A model generated the notes under the pieces. That model searched no databases, had not been told where the DNA came from, and saw only the letters and a program-made list of their open reading frames with translations. Made by a program: the position numbers and the translations under genes. From JAVBQG01 sp031549185 (GTDB taxonomy: Bacteria; Synergistota; Synergistia; Synergistales; Synergistaceae), in the NCBI GenBank assembly GCA_031549185.1, contig JAVBQG010000032.1, positions 1-52,783 on the forward strand: 52,783 bases of DNA, given 5' to 3'. Shown here piece after piece: positions 23,542-32,659 of this stretch; within the stretch, counting starts at the first letter, position 1, and every line of letters starts with the position of its first letter.

Positions 23542-24696
23542 ATGGAAAACGGAAAAAAGCTGCTGATCGCCGCGACGATCCCCGCCACAATCAAGAGTTT
23601 CCTGCTCCCCTATGCGGATCACTTTCGCGCGAAGGGCTGGATGGTTGACGCCATGGCATCTGGTGTTTCGAGCTGCGCCGGCCTCGCCGGGCATTTCGAC
23701 AGATTGATCGATGTCGAATGGAGCCGCAACCCCCTCGACCCGCGCAACCTCTTCCGCACGCCGCAGCGAATTCGCGATATCGCCATCAAGGGCGCCTACG
23801 ACATCGTCCACGTTCACACTCCCGTGGCGGCCTTCGTGACGCGTTTGGCGCTACGCGATCTCCGCAGGAACGGAAAGGTGAAAGTCGTCTACACTGCGCA
23901 CGGCTTTCACTTCTACAAGGGCGGCAACCGGCTGCGCAACGCGGCCTTTCTGACTCTGGAGCGCCTCGCCGGGCGATGGACCGACCGCCTCGTCGTCATC
24001 AACCGCGAGGACTACGAGGCCGCAAAAAAATATAAAATTGTCCCCGCGAGCGCCCTCGTCTACATGCCGGGCATCGGCCTGGACTTCTCCGCTTACGACA
24101 AAACGCGCGTCACCGACGAGGACATACGGAACCTGCGCAAAGAGCTGGGCCTGGAGCCGGACGACATCCTCTTCACGATGATCGCGGAGTTCAACCCCGG
24201 CAAGCGGCACAGGGACGTGATCGAAGCGCTTGCAATGATAAAGAACCCCAAGATACACGTGGCATTCGCCGGGGAGGGCGTACTCAGAGGCGAGATGCGC
24301 GTCCTCGCGAAATCGACGAAGGTCGAACGAAAGACCCACTTCCTCGGCCACCGGAACGACATAGGAACCCTGATCCTCGCATCGAGGGCGACCCTGATGC
24401 CCTCGGAGCGGGAGGGCCTCTCCCGCTCCTGCATGGAGTCGATCTGCCTGGGTGTCCCCGTGATTGGATCCGACGCCAGAGGCGTACGCGACATCCTGCA
24501 ACCCTGCCGGGGCCTCGTCTACCCGGCCGGCGACGCCATCGCCCTGCGCGACGCGCTCCTGCAAATCACAGAAGAACCCTATTCCCCGGTGGAACCGGAC
24601 CCGGAGTGGAACGTGCCGAATTTGATCGGGATGCATGAAAGGTTGTATGAAGAGTTATGGACAAAGAACAAGGCGGCTGATATCAATAAAAAATAG
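23542..24696 (+). CDS. Glycosyltransferase family 4 (GT-B)
   Basis: 384 residues. The N-terminal domain has DIVHVHTPVAAFVTRL and VYTAHGFHFYKGG near 117; the C-terminal domain has the GT4 pattern with MPSEREGLSRSCMESICLGV, the EX7E motif that binds the nucleotide-sugar diphosphate, followed by PVIGSDARGVRDI. It resembles PglA- and EpsD-type retaining transferases that add a HexNAc to a lipid-linked acceptor. GGAG six bases before ATG. Last gene of the plus-strand glycan arm; probably adds the second sugar, acting after the PglC-like enzyme. Confidence 0.88.
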   Translation: MENGKKLLIAATIPATIKSFLLPYADHFRAKGWMVDAMASGVSSCAGLAGHFDRLIDVEWSRNPLDPRNLFRTPQRIRDIAIKGAYDIVHVHTPVAAFVTRLALRDLRRNGKVKVVYTAHGFHFYKGGNRLRNAAFLTLERLAGRWTDRLVVINREDYEAAKKYKIVPASALVYMPGIGLDFSAYDKTRVTDEDIRNLRKELGLEPDDILFTMIAEFNPGKRHRDVIEALAMIKNPKIHVAFAGEGVLRGEMRVLAKSTKVERKTHFLGHRNDIGTLILASRATLMPSEREGLSRSCMESICLGVPVIGSDARGVRDILQPCRGLVYPAGDAIALRDALLQITEEPYSPVEPDPEWNVPNLIGMHERLYEELWTKNKAADINKK

Positions 24697-24722
24697 GTTT
24701 ATATTATGTAAACCGCCTATTT
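24691..24722. terminator. Bidirectional terminator between the convergent glycan arms
   Basis: AAATAGGTTTA (24691-24701) pairs with TAAAC-CG-CCTATTT (24709-24722), with a two-base bulge and an AT-rich loop. A- and T-rich flanks on both sides would serve transcription from either direction. The left arm overlaps the stop codon of the plus-strand glycosyltransferase and the right arm ends two bases before the stop of the minus-strand one. Confidence 0.75.
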
Positions 24723-24724
24723 GC

Positions 24725-25876
24725 TTAACGTTTCGAGGCATTACGAGGCGCCGATAGTACGCCCCTGTAGACATCCTCATACCGCCCCACGACATCCGCG
24801 ATCTCGAAATTCTCGAAGATACGGGTCCTTGCCCTCTTGCCCAGGATAATCCTGACATCGGCTTCCATATCGTATATTCCAGACCACCCCCTGGCAAGGG
24901 CTTGCGCGTCGCGTGGCTGGACCACAATGCCGGTGTCGCCCACCATCATCGCCGTGTCGCCCACATCTGTCACCACACAAGGGACCTCGCAGGCCATCGC
25001 CTCTCCCACGACATTGGGAAACGCTTCGCCGTCCGACGATGACAGAGTCGCGAGGTCGAGCGCCGCATCGATCCTCGGGATATCGCCGCGACGCCCCAAG
25101 AGATGAATCCTCTCCTTCACCAGCCTTGGTATTTTTTCGACAAGAGCCGCATTTTCCCACATCATTCCGTCTCCACAGAGAACGAAATGCGCGTCCCTGC
25201 CAGCTTCTGTAAAATACTTCGCAGCCCACAAAAAGTTCTCGTGATCTTTTTGTGGATCGTATCGCCCCACCATTCCAATCAGAAAAGTATCGTCAGAAAT
25301 ATTCAGCTCTCTGCGAAAATCGGCACGAGCCTCGACATCCGGGTGAAAATCGCGGAGGTCGAATCCGTTGGGTATCACAATCATCTTGTCCCGTTCATAG
25401 CCGATGCTCGCATGAAGTTCCAGGGATTTTTCAGCACAACACACAATCCTGGCTGGCAGCGACCTGGACAACGGACCGCATATTTTGGCCACCGCCACCG
25501 TCCGTTTCCGATTCACATGCGGCGACAGGTTGCTGTGATGAATTCCCCATACGCATGGAACCCTGGCCAGTTTCGCAGCGATTCCTCCCAGCAAATTGGC
25601 GTGGTACATCCAGGTCTGAACAACGTCAATCCGCAGTTCGCGCAGATAGCGCCGCAGTGTAAAGATAACAGCCGGACTTGGCAACCCCTTGGACATCCCC
25701 AAAGAGCGGACAGGAACCCCCAACGCTTTGATCTTCTCGGACATAGGTCCCTCCGGCAGCATCGAGATGACGAAAATATTGAAATCCGATCGATCTGCAA
25801 AGGCGACCGTCTTGTTGAGCATCACCTCCGCGCCCCCCATATTGAGGCCCGTGATGACGTGCATCAGATTAATCAT
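24725..25876 (-). CDS. Glycosyltransferase family 4 (GT-B)
   Basis: 383 residues. N-terminal HVITGLNMGGAEVMLNKTV is the usual acceptor-side glycine loop; later MVGRYDPQKDHENFL and SSSDGEAFPNVVGEAMACEV give the GT4 nucleotide-binding EX7E region. The start is ambiguous between ATG 25876 (GAGGAAG nine bases upstream) and GTG 25882; both overlap the end of the preceding gene. Last gene of the minus glycan arm. It likely adds one sugar to the lipid-linked repeat; donor unknown. Confidence 0.86.
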   Translation of the reverse strand: MINLMHVITGLNMGGAEVMLNKTVAFADRSDFNIFVISMLPEGPMSEKIKALGVPVRSLGMSKGLPSPAVIFTLRRYLRELRIDVVQTWMYHANLLGGIAAKLARVPCVWGIHHSNLSPHVNRKRTVAVAKICGPLSRSLPARIVCCAEKSLELHASIGYERDKMIVIPNGFDLRDFHPDVEARADFRRELNISDDTFLIGMVGRYDPQKDHENFLWAAKYFTEAGRDAHFVLCGDGMMWENAALVEKIPRLVKERIHLLGRRGDIPRIDAALDLATLSSSDGEAFPNVVGEAMACEVPCVVTDVGDTAMMVGDTGIVVQPRDAQALARGWSGIYDMEADVRIILGKRARTRIFENFEIADVVGRYEDVYRGVLSAPRNASKR

Positions 25877-26969
25877 TCGCACACACTTCCTCGATCAGGC
25901 GTTCGTAAGCGTCGATAGACGCCTTTTCCGAAAATATCTCCGCTCTGGCTCGCAGGAGAACCGGATCGATCGGATTCTGTAACCCTTTTTCGATGCCCTG
26001 GCAGAGGGCGTCGACATCGCTCACGGGCACCAGATAGCCCCACCGGCCGTTCTCCAAAATCTCCGCCGTCCCGCCGGGGGAATCGGTCGCAACCGGGGTC
26101 ACGCCACAAGACATCGCCTGAATCAGCACACCCGGCAATCCCTCGAATTTCGACGAAAGGACGAAAAGGTCCGCATGGGCCATACAGGCGTATGGATTCT
26201 CAACAAAGCCAGGCAACGCAACGCGGTTGTCGAGGTCAAATTCTCTTATCAGCGCTTCGACAGAGGATCTTTCGCTTCCCTCACCCAGAATGACGAGCCT
26301 GGCTGTAGTGTCTTTCAAAGCGGCAAAAGCCCGGATCAAAGAAGCGTGATCTTTTTCCGGCGAGAGCCTCCCTGCGGTCAACACAACCGATGTCTCCTTT
26401 TCGCGCAACCAGCCGACGGCAGGCTCCTCCTCCTGCATGGCGATGACGCGATCCGAAATAACGGGATTGTAGATCACATGCATTTGGGCCCGATCAACCA
26501 TGCCAAGAGCGAGAAGATCGTTCGCACTCGCCCGAGAAACCGCAACCACGCCATCGGCTCTGCGATAGACAAAACAGGCCAGAGAGAAGGAGAGCTTTCC
26601 GGACAATGTTTTTGCGGCCCCTCGCATCGCTGAAAAAGTGCTGCGCTCGCTCAAAATGATCTTCGTCTTCTTCGACGCAATCCCGTTGGATATGACCAAC
26701 AAAAAATTGAGAAGAATGGAGATTGCGAGATCCGGCTGTTCGCGTTCAATGTATCGCGCCAAAGGCAAGATGGCATAGCGGGCCCTGCTGACCCCCAAAT
26801 CGACAATGCGGACTCCCTGCGAAACTTCGTCCAGATAGGGGCCCTTTCGGTACAACAGAACGAGGTCAACACGATACCCTCGCTTTTGCAGGCCATTGGC
26901 TATCTGTACGGTAGAACGTTCTGCCCCCCCACCGACGAGGTTCGGAACGCAAAGCGCTACTTTACGCAT
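25869..26969 (-). CDS. Glycosyltransferase family 4 (GT-B), paralogue a
   Basis: 366 residues. Hallmarks: VGGGAERSTVQIANGLQKRG, VIYNPVISDRV, LTAGRLSPEKDH and KFEGLPGVLIQAMSCGVTPV. These same blocks recur in the transferase at 28849-29937 (GGAERS, IYNPVISD, EGLPGALIQA), so the two are paralogues flanking the asparagine-synthetase-like gene. They overlap neighbours on both sides, showing tight operon packing. GT4 enzymes of this subgroup often add N-acetylhexosamines or amino sugars, but donor specificity cannot be read here. Confidence 0.87.
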   Translation of the reverse strand: MRKVALCVPNLVGGGAERSTVQIANGLQKRGYRVDLVLLYRKGPYLDEVSQGVRIVDLGVSRARYAILPLARYIEREQPDLAISILLNFLLVISNGIASKKTKIILSERSTFSAMRGAAKTLSGKLSFSLACFVYRRADGVVAVSRASANDLLALGMVDRAQMHVIYNPVISDRVIAMQEEEPAVGWLREKETSVVLTAGRLSPEKDHASLIRAFAALKDTTARLVILGEGSERSSVEALIREFDLDNRVALPGFVENPYACMAHADLFVLSSKFEGLPGVLIQAMSCGVTPVATDSPGGTAEILENGRWGYLVPVSDVDALCQGIEKGLQNPIDPVLLRARAEIFSEKASIDAYERLIEEVCAND

Positions 26970-28779
26970 GATTCAGCCACTGCAGCAAACGCAGGATTCC
27001 CCAGCGCGATTCGATATTTATTTTGTTATAGTGATTTTTCAGGTTGGCCAGATAGCCCTTTCCAAAGAGATCCTCCACCCTATCTTCCGACTTCGTCCAG
27101 AGATTCTCCGTCCATGAACTCAACTGCGTATCCAGCCAGAGGGGCAACGGCATGGCAAAACCTCGTTTCGGCCTGTCGACGATGCTCTTCGGCACGTATC
27201 GGTACAACAGCTCTTTCAAGACGACCTTGCCGTTCTCTCCGGCAATCTTGTACTCGATGGGAAGGCTCCACGCAAATTCGGCGATCCTGTGATCCAGGAT
27301 CGGGGACAATGCCTGCAGTCCCGCATACCGCACAGCCTCCCTCACTTTCACGATACCGTCGTCGGGCAGATACATGCCGAAGTCCAAAAACATCAGGCGC
27401 TCTTTCAAATCCCCCGTTTTCGCCCATCTGGCGCGATCCGTCAAAATGGAAGAGGCCTCCGGCTCGCGCAGTATCGCCGGATCCGGCTCCGCCAGCGTCA
27501 CGATGACCCTGAATATACTTTCGGGATCCCGCTGCCGGAGAATTTTCGCGAGCTTTGCCCCCCGAAGCATATTTCTTCTTCCCACGAGCGGCAACTTCGA
27601 AACGTATTCGCAAAACGCTGCCGCGATTTGCCTTGCCCAAAGCGGCTTCTCACCGAATTTTTCCCAAAGCCTTTCAGTTATGGGATAATTGCGGTATCCC
27701 CCAAAGACTTCATCCCCGCCATCGCCGGAAAGAACGATGTCTGTAAACTGTCTGGCGTAACAGGCTATCAGCGTAGTTGGCACCTGCGAGGAATCGGCAA
27801 AGGGTTCCGGGTAGATCGCTGGAAGTTTTCCGATGAGGTCGGTCGCCATATCCGGTGTCACGCACAACTCGCGGTGTTCACTGTCGATGTGTTCGGCTAC
27901 CTGCCGTGCATATCCGGCCTCGTTGAAATCTCCCTCGTCGAAACCAACGGAAAAAGTCTGCAGTTGCCCACCGGACACCCTCTGCGCAATGGCGCTGATC
28001 AGGGACGAGTCGACTCCACCGGAGAGAAAAGCCCCGATGGTCGACCTCCCGGCGATTCGTCTCTTTATGGAATCAGTCAACAGCCCATCGAGCACATCGA
28101 CGGCATCGGCCAAAGAACCTTGAAAGCGATTGGCGGCGGCGCTCTCAAATCGGTCGAGGGGATTCCAGTAGTACTTTTCCACAACCCTTGCGCCCTCAAA
28201 CGGCCTGATTTGCACATAGGAACCGGGCATCATCTTCTTTACGTTTTTATAAATCGAATGGGGGGCGGGAATATAGTTGTGTCGATAATACAGCCCCAAT
28301 GCAGCAAAGTCGATTTCATCTTTGAGATGTGGGTATTGTTCCAACTGAGAGAGGTCTGAGGAAAAAACGAAGCAACCATCGAACTCCGCGTAATAAAGCG
28401 ATTCCTGACCAATGCGATCGAGGGCGATCGTCAATATTTTTTCGCGTTTGTCCCATACGGCGAGGACAAAAGAACCGGAGAGATGCGAGAGAGCATCGGC
28501 CACCCCATATTTGTTCAGTAATTCGTCGACAAAAGCAATGTCTCCCAGCTCGGACGAGAGTCCTGGCAACCCATCCCGACTATCGAGTTTCCCCTGATAG
28601 ACAACGGCATACAGTGCTTCACTTCCAATCGACTGAATGCTGCCTGAAAACAACAAGACATTTTCCAAATTGCGCCACTGTTTCCCCATCGTGAAGAGCG
28701 CTTTTTCCCCAACAGCCGAAGCGCCCTTGCGATCCGCACTATCCCTTAAATTGAGCAATCCCGCAATCATAGCCATCAC
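26962..28779 (-). CDS. Asparagine-synthetase (AsnB)-type amidotransferase lacking the glutaminase nucleophile
   Basis: 605 residues. The C-terminal synthetase domain looks active: SGGVDSS at 253-259 for ATP and LSGDGGDEVFGGYRNY near 347. The N-terminal Ntn domain is degenerate: it starts MMAMIAGLLN where AsnB has MCGIAG, so the catalytic Cys is absent, and the RGPD and NGEIYN segments are not found. Such a protein could still use free ammonia. In O-antigen loci, homologues (for example WbpS) convert sugar carboxylates to amides; that role is plausible here but no uronic-acid pathway is present in the window. It lies between two paralogous glycosyltransferases. Confidence 0.82.
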   Translation of the reverse strand: MMAMIAGLLNLRDSADRKGASAVGEKALFTMGKQWRNLENVLLFSGSIQSIGSEALYAVVYQGKLDSRDGLPGLSSELGDIAFVDELLNKYGVADALSHLSGSFVLAVWDKREKILTIALDRIGQESLYYAEFDGCFVFSSDLSQLEQYPHLKDEIDFAALGLYYRHNYIPAPHSIYKNVKKMMPGSYVQIRPFEGARVVEKYYWNPLDRFESAAANRFQGSLADAVDVLDGLLTDSIKRRIAGRSTIGAFLSGGVDSSLISAIAQRVSGGQLQTFSVGFDEGDFNEAGYARQVAEHIDSEHRELCVTPDMATDLIGKLPAIYPEPFADSSQVPTTLIACYARQFTDIVLSGDGGDEVFGGYRNYPITERLWEKFGEKPLWARQIAAAFCEYVSKLPLVGRRNMLRGAKLAKILRQRDPESIFRVIVTLAEPDPAILREPEASSILTDRARWAKTGDLKERLMFLDFGMYLPDDGIVKVREAVRYAGLQALSPILDHRIAEFAWSLPIEYKIAGENGKVVLKELLYRYVPKSIVDRPKRGFAMPLPLWLDTQLSSWTENLWTKSEDRVEDLFGKGYLANLKNHYNKINIESRWGILRLLQWLNHA

Positions 28780-28848
28780 CGTTCTTTCAACGACTATATC
28801 ACTTTTCTGTGCCTGTTAATTCAACCAATCTTCGCGCCTCATACAATT

Positions 28849-29937
28849 TCACGAAATTTCATTGAATAATTCCATGTAAGCATTTATACAGTTCTGCTCG
28901 GAGTATAGCTGCGCGCGCTGACGCAATAAATCCGGCACGAAGGGATGAGCAAGCGCCTCGCACATTCCTTTGTGCAAAGCCTCGACATCTCCGACCGGAA
29001 CCAAAATGCCGTACTTACCGTTGTCCAAAATCTCAGCGGGGCCACTGACGCAGTTCGTTGCCACAACCGTCGTACCGCAACCAAGCGCCTGGATAAGCGC
29101 CCCCGGCAACCCCTCCACCCTGGAAGACAGGACGAAACAACTGGCCCTCGTAATATACGGGAAGGGGTTTCGCACAAATCCAGGTAGCAGGACATCCTCT
29201 CCTAGACCAAGCTCTGCGATCAATGACTCCAGAGCTGGCCGCAACACTCCCTCACCGAAGAGGATCAAGCGACAGGGCATATTTCTGCGCAGCATGGCAA
29301 ACGCCTTTATCAAGAGAGGGTAATTTTTATCCTCGTGAAACCGTCCTACGGCAACAAAATTTGGCGATGTCGGGTGCAATAAAGGCAGGGACATTTCCTC
29401 TTTCAATAACTTGTAGAATTGATCTGAAATGACGGGATTGTATATTACCTTGATACGATCCGGTTTTACGAGCTGATGTGCTACAAGGTCATCGGCCACG
29501 CCCTGAGAGACCGCAACGACTCTGGCCGCCCTCGGATACAGAAATCTGGACAGCAAGAACGAGATATCCGCCAGCATGTTCCCAGCGTTTTTAATCTGCG
29601 TCGAGAGAACGGAACGCTCGGATATGACAATTTTCACCGGGTACTTGGCAAGCATCGCAATCCCGACTGTCCAGTTGCTCATCAAGGCGGACACGATAAT
29701 GTCCGGCTTACAGTCGGATATGTACCTGCCCAGCACTCTGGGAAAATACCGCTGACGTCCCGCCCCCAAATCCACGAACGGCAACCCCTGTTCAATTTCA
29801 TCTCTGTAGACACCGTCGCCGCTCAACGCCGTCACCAACTGCGCTTGGCAACCTCTTCGAAATAAAGCGTTTGCAAGGTGAACCATCGAACGCTCGGCGC
29901 CGCCTTGGTCGAGGGTGGGGACCAAGATCGAAATCAT
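28849..29937 (-). CDS. Glycosyltransferase family 4 (GT-B), paralogue b
   Basis: 362 residues from an ATG that overlaps the upstream stop as ATGA. Motifs: LVPTLDQGGAERSMVHLANA, IYNPVISDQFY, FVAVGRFHEDKNYPLLI and RVEGLPGALIQALGCGTTVV. It is about as long as, and clearly related to, the transferase at 25869-26969. Lower GC than the plus arm. Predicted to act in repeat-unit assembly in the cytoplasm. Confidence 0.87.
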   Translation of the reverse strand: MISILVPTLDQGGAERSMVHLANALFRRGCQAQLVTALSGDGVYRDEIEQGLPFVDLGAGRQRYFPRVLGRYISDCKPDIIVSALMSNWTVGIAMLAKYPVKIVISERSVLSTQIKNAGNMLADISFLLSRFLYPRAARVVAVSQGVADDLVAHQLVKPDRIKVIYNPVISDQFYKLLKEEMSLPLLHPTSPNFVAVGRFHEDKNYPLLIKAFAMLRRNMPCRLILFGEGVLRPALESLIAELGLGEDVLLPGFVRNPFPYITRASCFVLSSRVEGLPGALIQALGCGTTVVATNCVSGPAEILDNGKYGILVPVGDVEALHKGMCEALAHPFVPDLLRQRAQLYSEQNCINAYMELFNEIS

Positions 29938-30944
29938 TTTATCGGGTATGCGTTTCCGATTCTCAGGCGGTTGCCTAAATATCGAAAGAATCCACGACCC
30001 AACCCCTCTAAAAATGGAAAAAGATAACCATTTTTCACAATCATCCATGAAAATCCTACAATTACCTTGAAATTAAAGCATAACTTGGGATGAAAGGGGT
30101 AAATCCATGTTCTGGCATTCCCTAAATAGGCAATAATTATCTGGCGCATTTCATTTTTAGAAAAACCCAAATATCGAAGACACAAAAAACAGCGTAACAT
30201 TTGTATACTTGCGACTTCCGCAGCCTTGCTTGACCAAGTATTCTGCGCCATCGTCATATAGACAGACACTTGTTTATCGACGTAAAATGTCCGATCCCGG
30301 ATTGCCAGCAAGTGTGCGGCAAACGGTGCCGTTTCCAGGTTGTCGTATGCTGCGATTGTGGCAACTTGAGACCATGCCTCTTTTAGGACGATGCTCCTCG
30401 TTATAAAAAGCAGGTCGCCAAAAGGCCCATCAAACTCATAAATTTTAGTATTCTCCCTTTCATAACGCATTAACCCGAAGCGTTCTCCTTGTGGTTCTAT
30501 GGATTCCCATTGAACAATGCCATCTATCAAATTTTCTCGAGCGCAATCGTCAATTGTCCCCAAAAAAACCGCACCAAGTCTTTCTTTTTGATGTTGCTCA
30601 AGCAGACCTATCACTCTCTCGACAATTCCAGGCTTCAAAATATCGTCATCGCCCACAATCCATACATATTTTCCTGTCGCGTTTTTAACAAGGTAATGCA
30701 TGTTACGAAGCGCGCCCAGATTCTCAGCTTGAATAAAATAAAAAAAACGCCCCATTTTTTGAATATTCTTTATTTCAAAATCGGTATTATCTGTCGACGC
30801 ATTGTTTGATACCAGAACTTCTATTCTCGCCCCTAGATATGGTAGCGCCTCTTCGACGATAAAAGAAAGCTGCCTTTTAATATGAGCAGCCCTATTATAT
30901 GTAGGTAGACAAATCGACAGTAAAACGTTGCTACTATTTTCCAT
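29934..30944 (-). CDS. Glycosyltransferase family 2 (GT-A)
   Basis: 336 residues. It starts LLSICLPTYNRAAHIKRQL, has VLVSNNASTDNT near 44, and the metal-binding VWIVGDDDILKPG near 95, all GT2 hallmarks. The C-terminal region (about 250-330) is hydrophobic or amphipathic and may associate with the membrane. ATG follows directly after the stop of the transketolase C-subunit gene (TAGATG). Part of the AT-richer section of the glycan locus; donor and acceptor unknown. Confidence 0.86.
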   Translation of the reverse strand: MENSSNVLLSICLPTYNRAAHIKRQLSFIVEEALPYLGARIEVLVSNNASTDNTDFEIKNIQKMGRFFYFIQAENLGALRNMHYLVKNATGKYVWIVGDDDILKPGIVERVIGLLEQHQKERLGAVFLGTIDDCARENLIDGIVQWESIEPQGERFGLMRYERENTKIYEFDGPFGDLLFITRSIVLKEAWSQVATIAAYDNLETAPFAAHLLAIRDRTFYVDKQVSVYMTMAQNTWSSKAAEVASIQMLRCFLCLRYLGFSKNEMRQIIIAYLGNARTWIYPFHPKLCFNFKVIVGFSWMIVKNGYLFPFLEGLGRGFFRYLGNRLRIGNAYPIK

Positions 30945-31883
30945 CTAAGTCCCTTGCTCTCCAACATCACTTAAAGTTGTCACTAAATCTAACAGCGTCT
31001 TCAGCGAAAGTCCGTTTTCCTCCCTGTGAAACTCCTGCGAACCGTACAACCCGCTTATATATCCCTTTACATACCTATGGACAAACATTCTTGGATGCAG
31101 GCCAGCCTCGAGAATCGCTCTTGCCAAATGCCCCCCCAAGCCTCCATTTGCAACGTGATCTTCCAGAACAACTAACCATTCGACTTCTTCTATCTGCTTT
31201 CTCAAGACATCATTCAGATCATCAGCATCAAAGGGTAAGGTTGAGCACGCCCATACAAAGGGCTTTATATTCTCTGGCGACTTCAAATACATATTCCAAG
31301 CCACACACGCCATAGCCCCCAGACCCATAATTAAACCACGCGTCCCTGTTGCCAGCAAGCGAAAGATCTCAAACGTTCTCGGCGGCTCCACATTTTCAGG
31401 CATTTCGTTTCTTGCAACCCGCAAGTATGCCGGGTGACGATAATGAGACAACTCCTCTACAATCATCTCAAAATCGGATGAAAATGAGGGTGCGTAAACC
31501 ATCATGTTTTGCAGAGTGCTCATCACTCCACAATCTTCTAAGGCGTGATGCGTCGGCCCCGCAACGCCATAGCCAAATCCCCCACCCCCAGCAACGATCC
31601 GCACAGGAAGATCATGCATGCAAATGTCGTTCCGGACCTGCTCGAATGGACGCGCATAACAAAACGGTGCGATGCTGTAGACCCACGGGTGCATCCCCGA
31701 CCTGCAAAGCCCTGCGGCAACCGACATCATATTTTGCTCCGCGATGCCCGCATTGATAAAACGATCTCCCAGTGCCTCGCGAATCGGCTCCAGCATAGCG
31801 AAACCCAGATCCCCGGTCAAAAAGCAAAGTCTCTCGTCCTTTTCCGCCAGTTTTAAAAAAGCATTTACGAACGCCTGTCTCAT
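30945..31883 (-). CDS. Transketolase C-terminal subunit (split transketolase)
   Basis: 312 residues comprising the pyrimidine-binding (Pyr) and C-terminal domains of transketolase-like enzymes: LTGDLGFAMLEPIREALGDR, the conserved INAGIAEQNMMSVAAGL with the Glu that activates thiamine diphosphate, and VAGGGGFGYGVAGPTHHALED. It pairs with the N-terminal subunit encoded immediately upstream (ATGA overlap). Split transketolases occur in archaea and in secondary or sugar pathways. Located inside an O-antigen-type operon right after genes for CDP-6-deoxyhexuloses, it likely transfers a two-carbon ketol unit in sugar biosynthesis rather than serving the pentose phosphate route; this is inference. 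Confidence 0.87.
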   Translation of the reverse strand: MRQAFVNAFLKLAEKDERLCFLTGDLGFAMLEPIREALGDRFINAGIAEQNMMSVAAGLCRSGMHPWVYSIAPFCYARPFEQVRNDICMHDLPVRIVAGGGGFGYGVAGPTHHALEDCGVMSTLQNMMVYAPSFSSDFEMIVEELSHYRHPAYLRVARNEMPENVEPPRTFEIFRLLATGTRGLIMGLGAMACVAWNMYLKSPENIKPFVWACSTLPFDADDLNDVLRKQIEEVEWLVVLEDHVANGGLGGHLARAILEAGLHPRMFVHRYVKGYISGLYGSQEFHREENGLSLKTLLDLVTTLSDVGEQGT

Positions 31884-32659
31884 TCACAGCACCCCAAAGA
31901 ACTGACCGCCTCGTTGAATTGTTCCTCCGTCAATTTCGCGTAATGCGAGACGAGTTGTCCTTCAAAACAAGGGGCTCCCTTACCCTTACAAGTCTGCATC
32001 AATAACACTTGAGGAATCGTTTGACCTTGGGTGCGGTTTAATCTCTTTAATAATTCACCCCAATTATGTCCGTCACACTGGTCAACACTTACACCAAAGG
32101 ACTGAAGCCTGCTCGCTAGACCTCCCAAGTGCATCGATGCAACTTCGACCGTGGAGCCAAAACCTTGCCAACCATTACAATCAACCAAGACACAAAGATT
32201 GCCGAGCTGGTTATGGACAGAAAAAATAACAGCTTCCCAAATACTACCTTCCTGGAACTCCCCATCTGAGCAAAGACAGAAAACACGACCACCCTGTCGA
32301 TTGATTTTTTTGCCTAGCGCAACACCGCTTGCAAGAGAAAGTCCGTGTCCCAAACTCCCGGAACCGAATAATATTTCAGAAATAGTATTTACGGGGGGAT
32401 GTCCTCCCAGTTTAGTTGCATCCATGCAATACGTATCCAATATTTTGTCATCAATATGCCCCACAAGCCATAACGCAACATATAAAGCACTGGCGGAATG
32501 TCCTTTCGAGAGCACAAAAACATCCTCTTTTTCCAAGATACTTGTATAAAGAACCACCAATGCATCAATACAGGAAAGACTTCCTCCCAAGTGCCCTGCC
32601 TTTGTCTTATAGTGAAGCTCCATAACCTTCGAGCGTGCTGTACGGATTAAATCATTCAT
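31880..32659 (-). CDS. Transketolase N-terminal subunit (split transketolase)
   Basis: 259 residues containing the thiamine-diphosphate PP domain: KAGHLGGSLSCIDALVVLYT, LSKGHSASALYVALW, GSLGHGLSLASGVALG, and the ThDP/metal motif CSDGEFQEGSIWEAVIF with the downstream VDCNGWQGFG. The usual GDG is SDG, a common variant in split enzymes. Start and stop each overlap neighbours by four bases, so it is coupled to fkbM-like and to the C-subunit. See the C-subunit for the inferred role in branched-sugar formation. Confidence 0.87.
   Translation of the reverse strand: MNDLIRTARSKVMELHYKTKAGHLGGSLSCIDALVVLYTSILEKEDVFVLSKGHSASALYVALWLVGHIDDKILDTYCMDATKLGGHPPVNTISEILFGSGSLGHGLSLASGVALGKKINRQGGRVFCLCSDGEFQEGSIWEAVIFSVHNQLGNLCVLVDCNGWQGFGSTVEVASMHLGGLASRLQSFGVSVDQCDGHNWGELLKRLNRTQGQTIPQVLLMQTCKGKGAPCFEGQLVSHYAKLTEEQFNEAVSSLGCCE

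Noticed and set aside
30945..32659. Considered 1-deoxyxylulose-5-phosphate synthase or pyruvate dehydrogenase E1 subunits
   Set aside because: The N-subunit motifs (KAGHLGGSLS, SKGHSASALY, SDGEFQEG) and C-subunit AGIAEQNM are transketolase-type and the split point is that of split transketolases.
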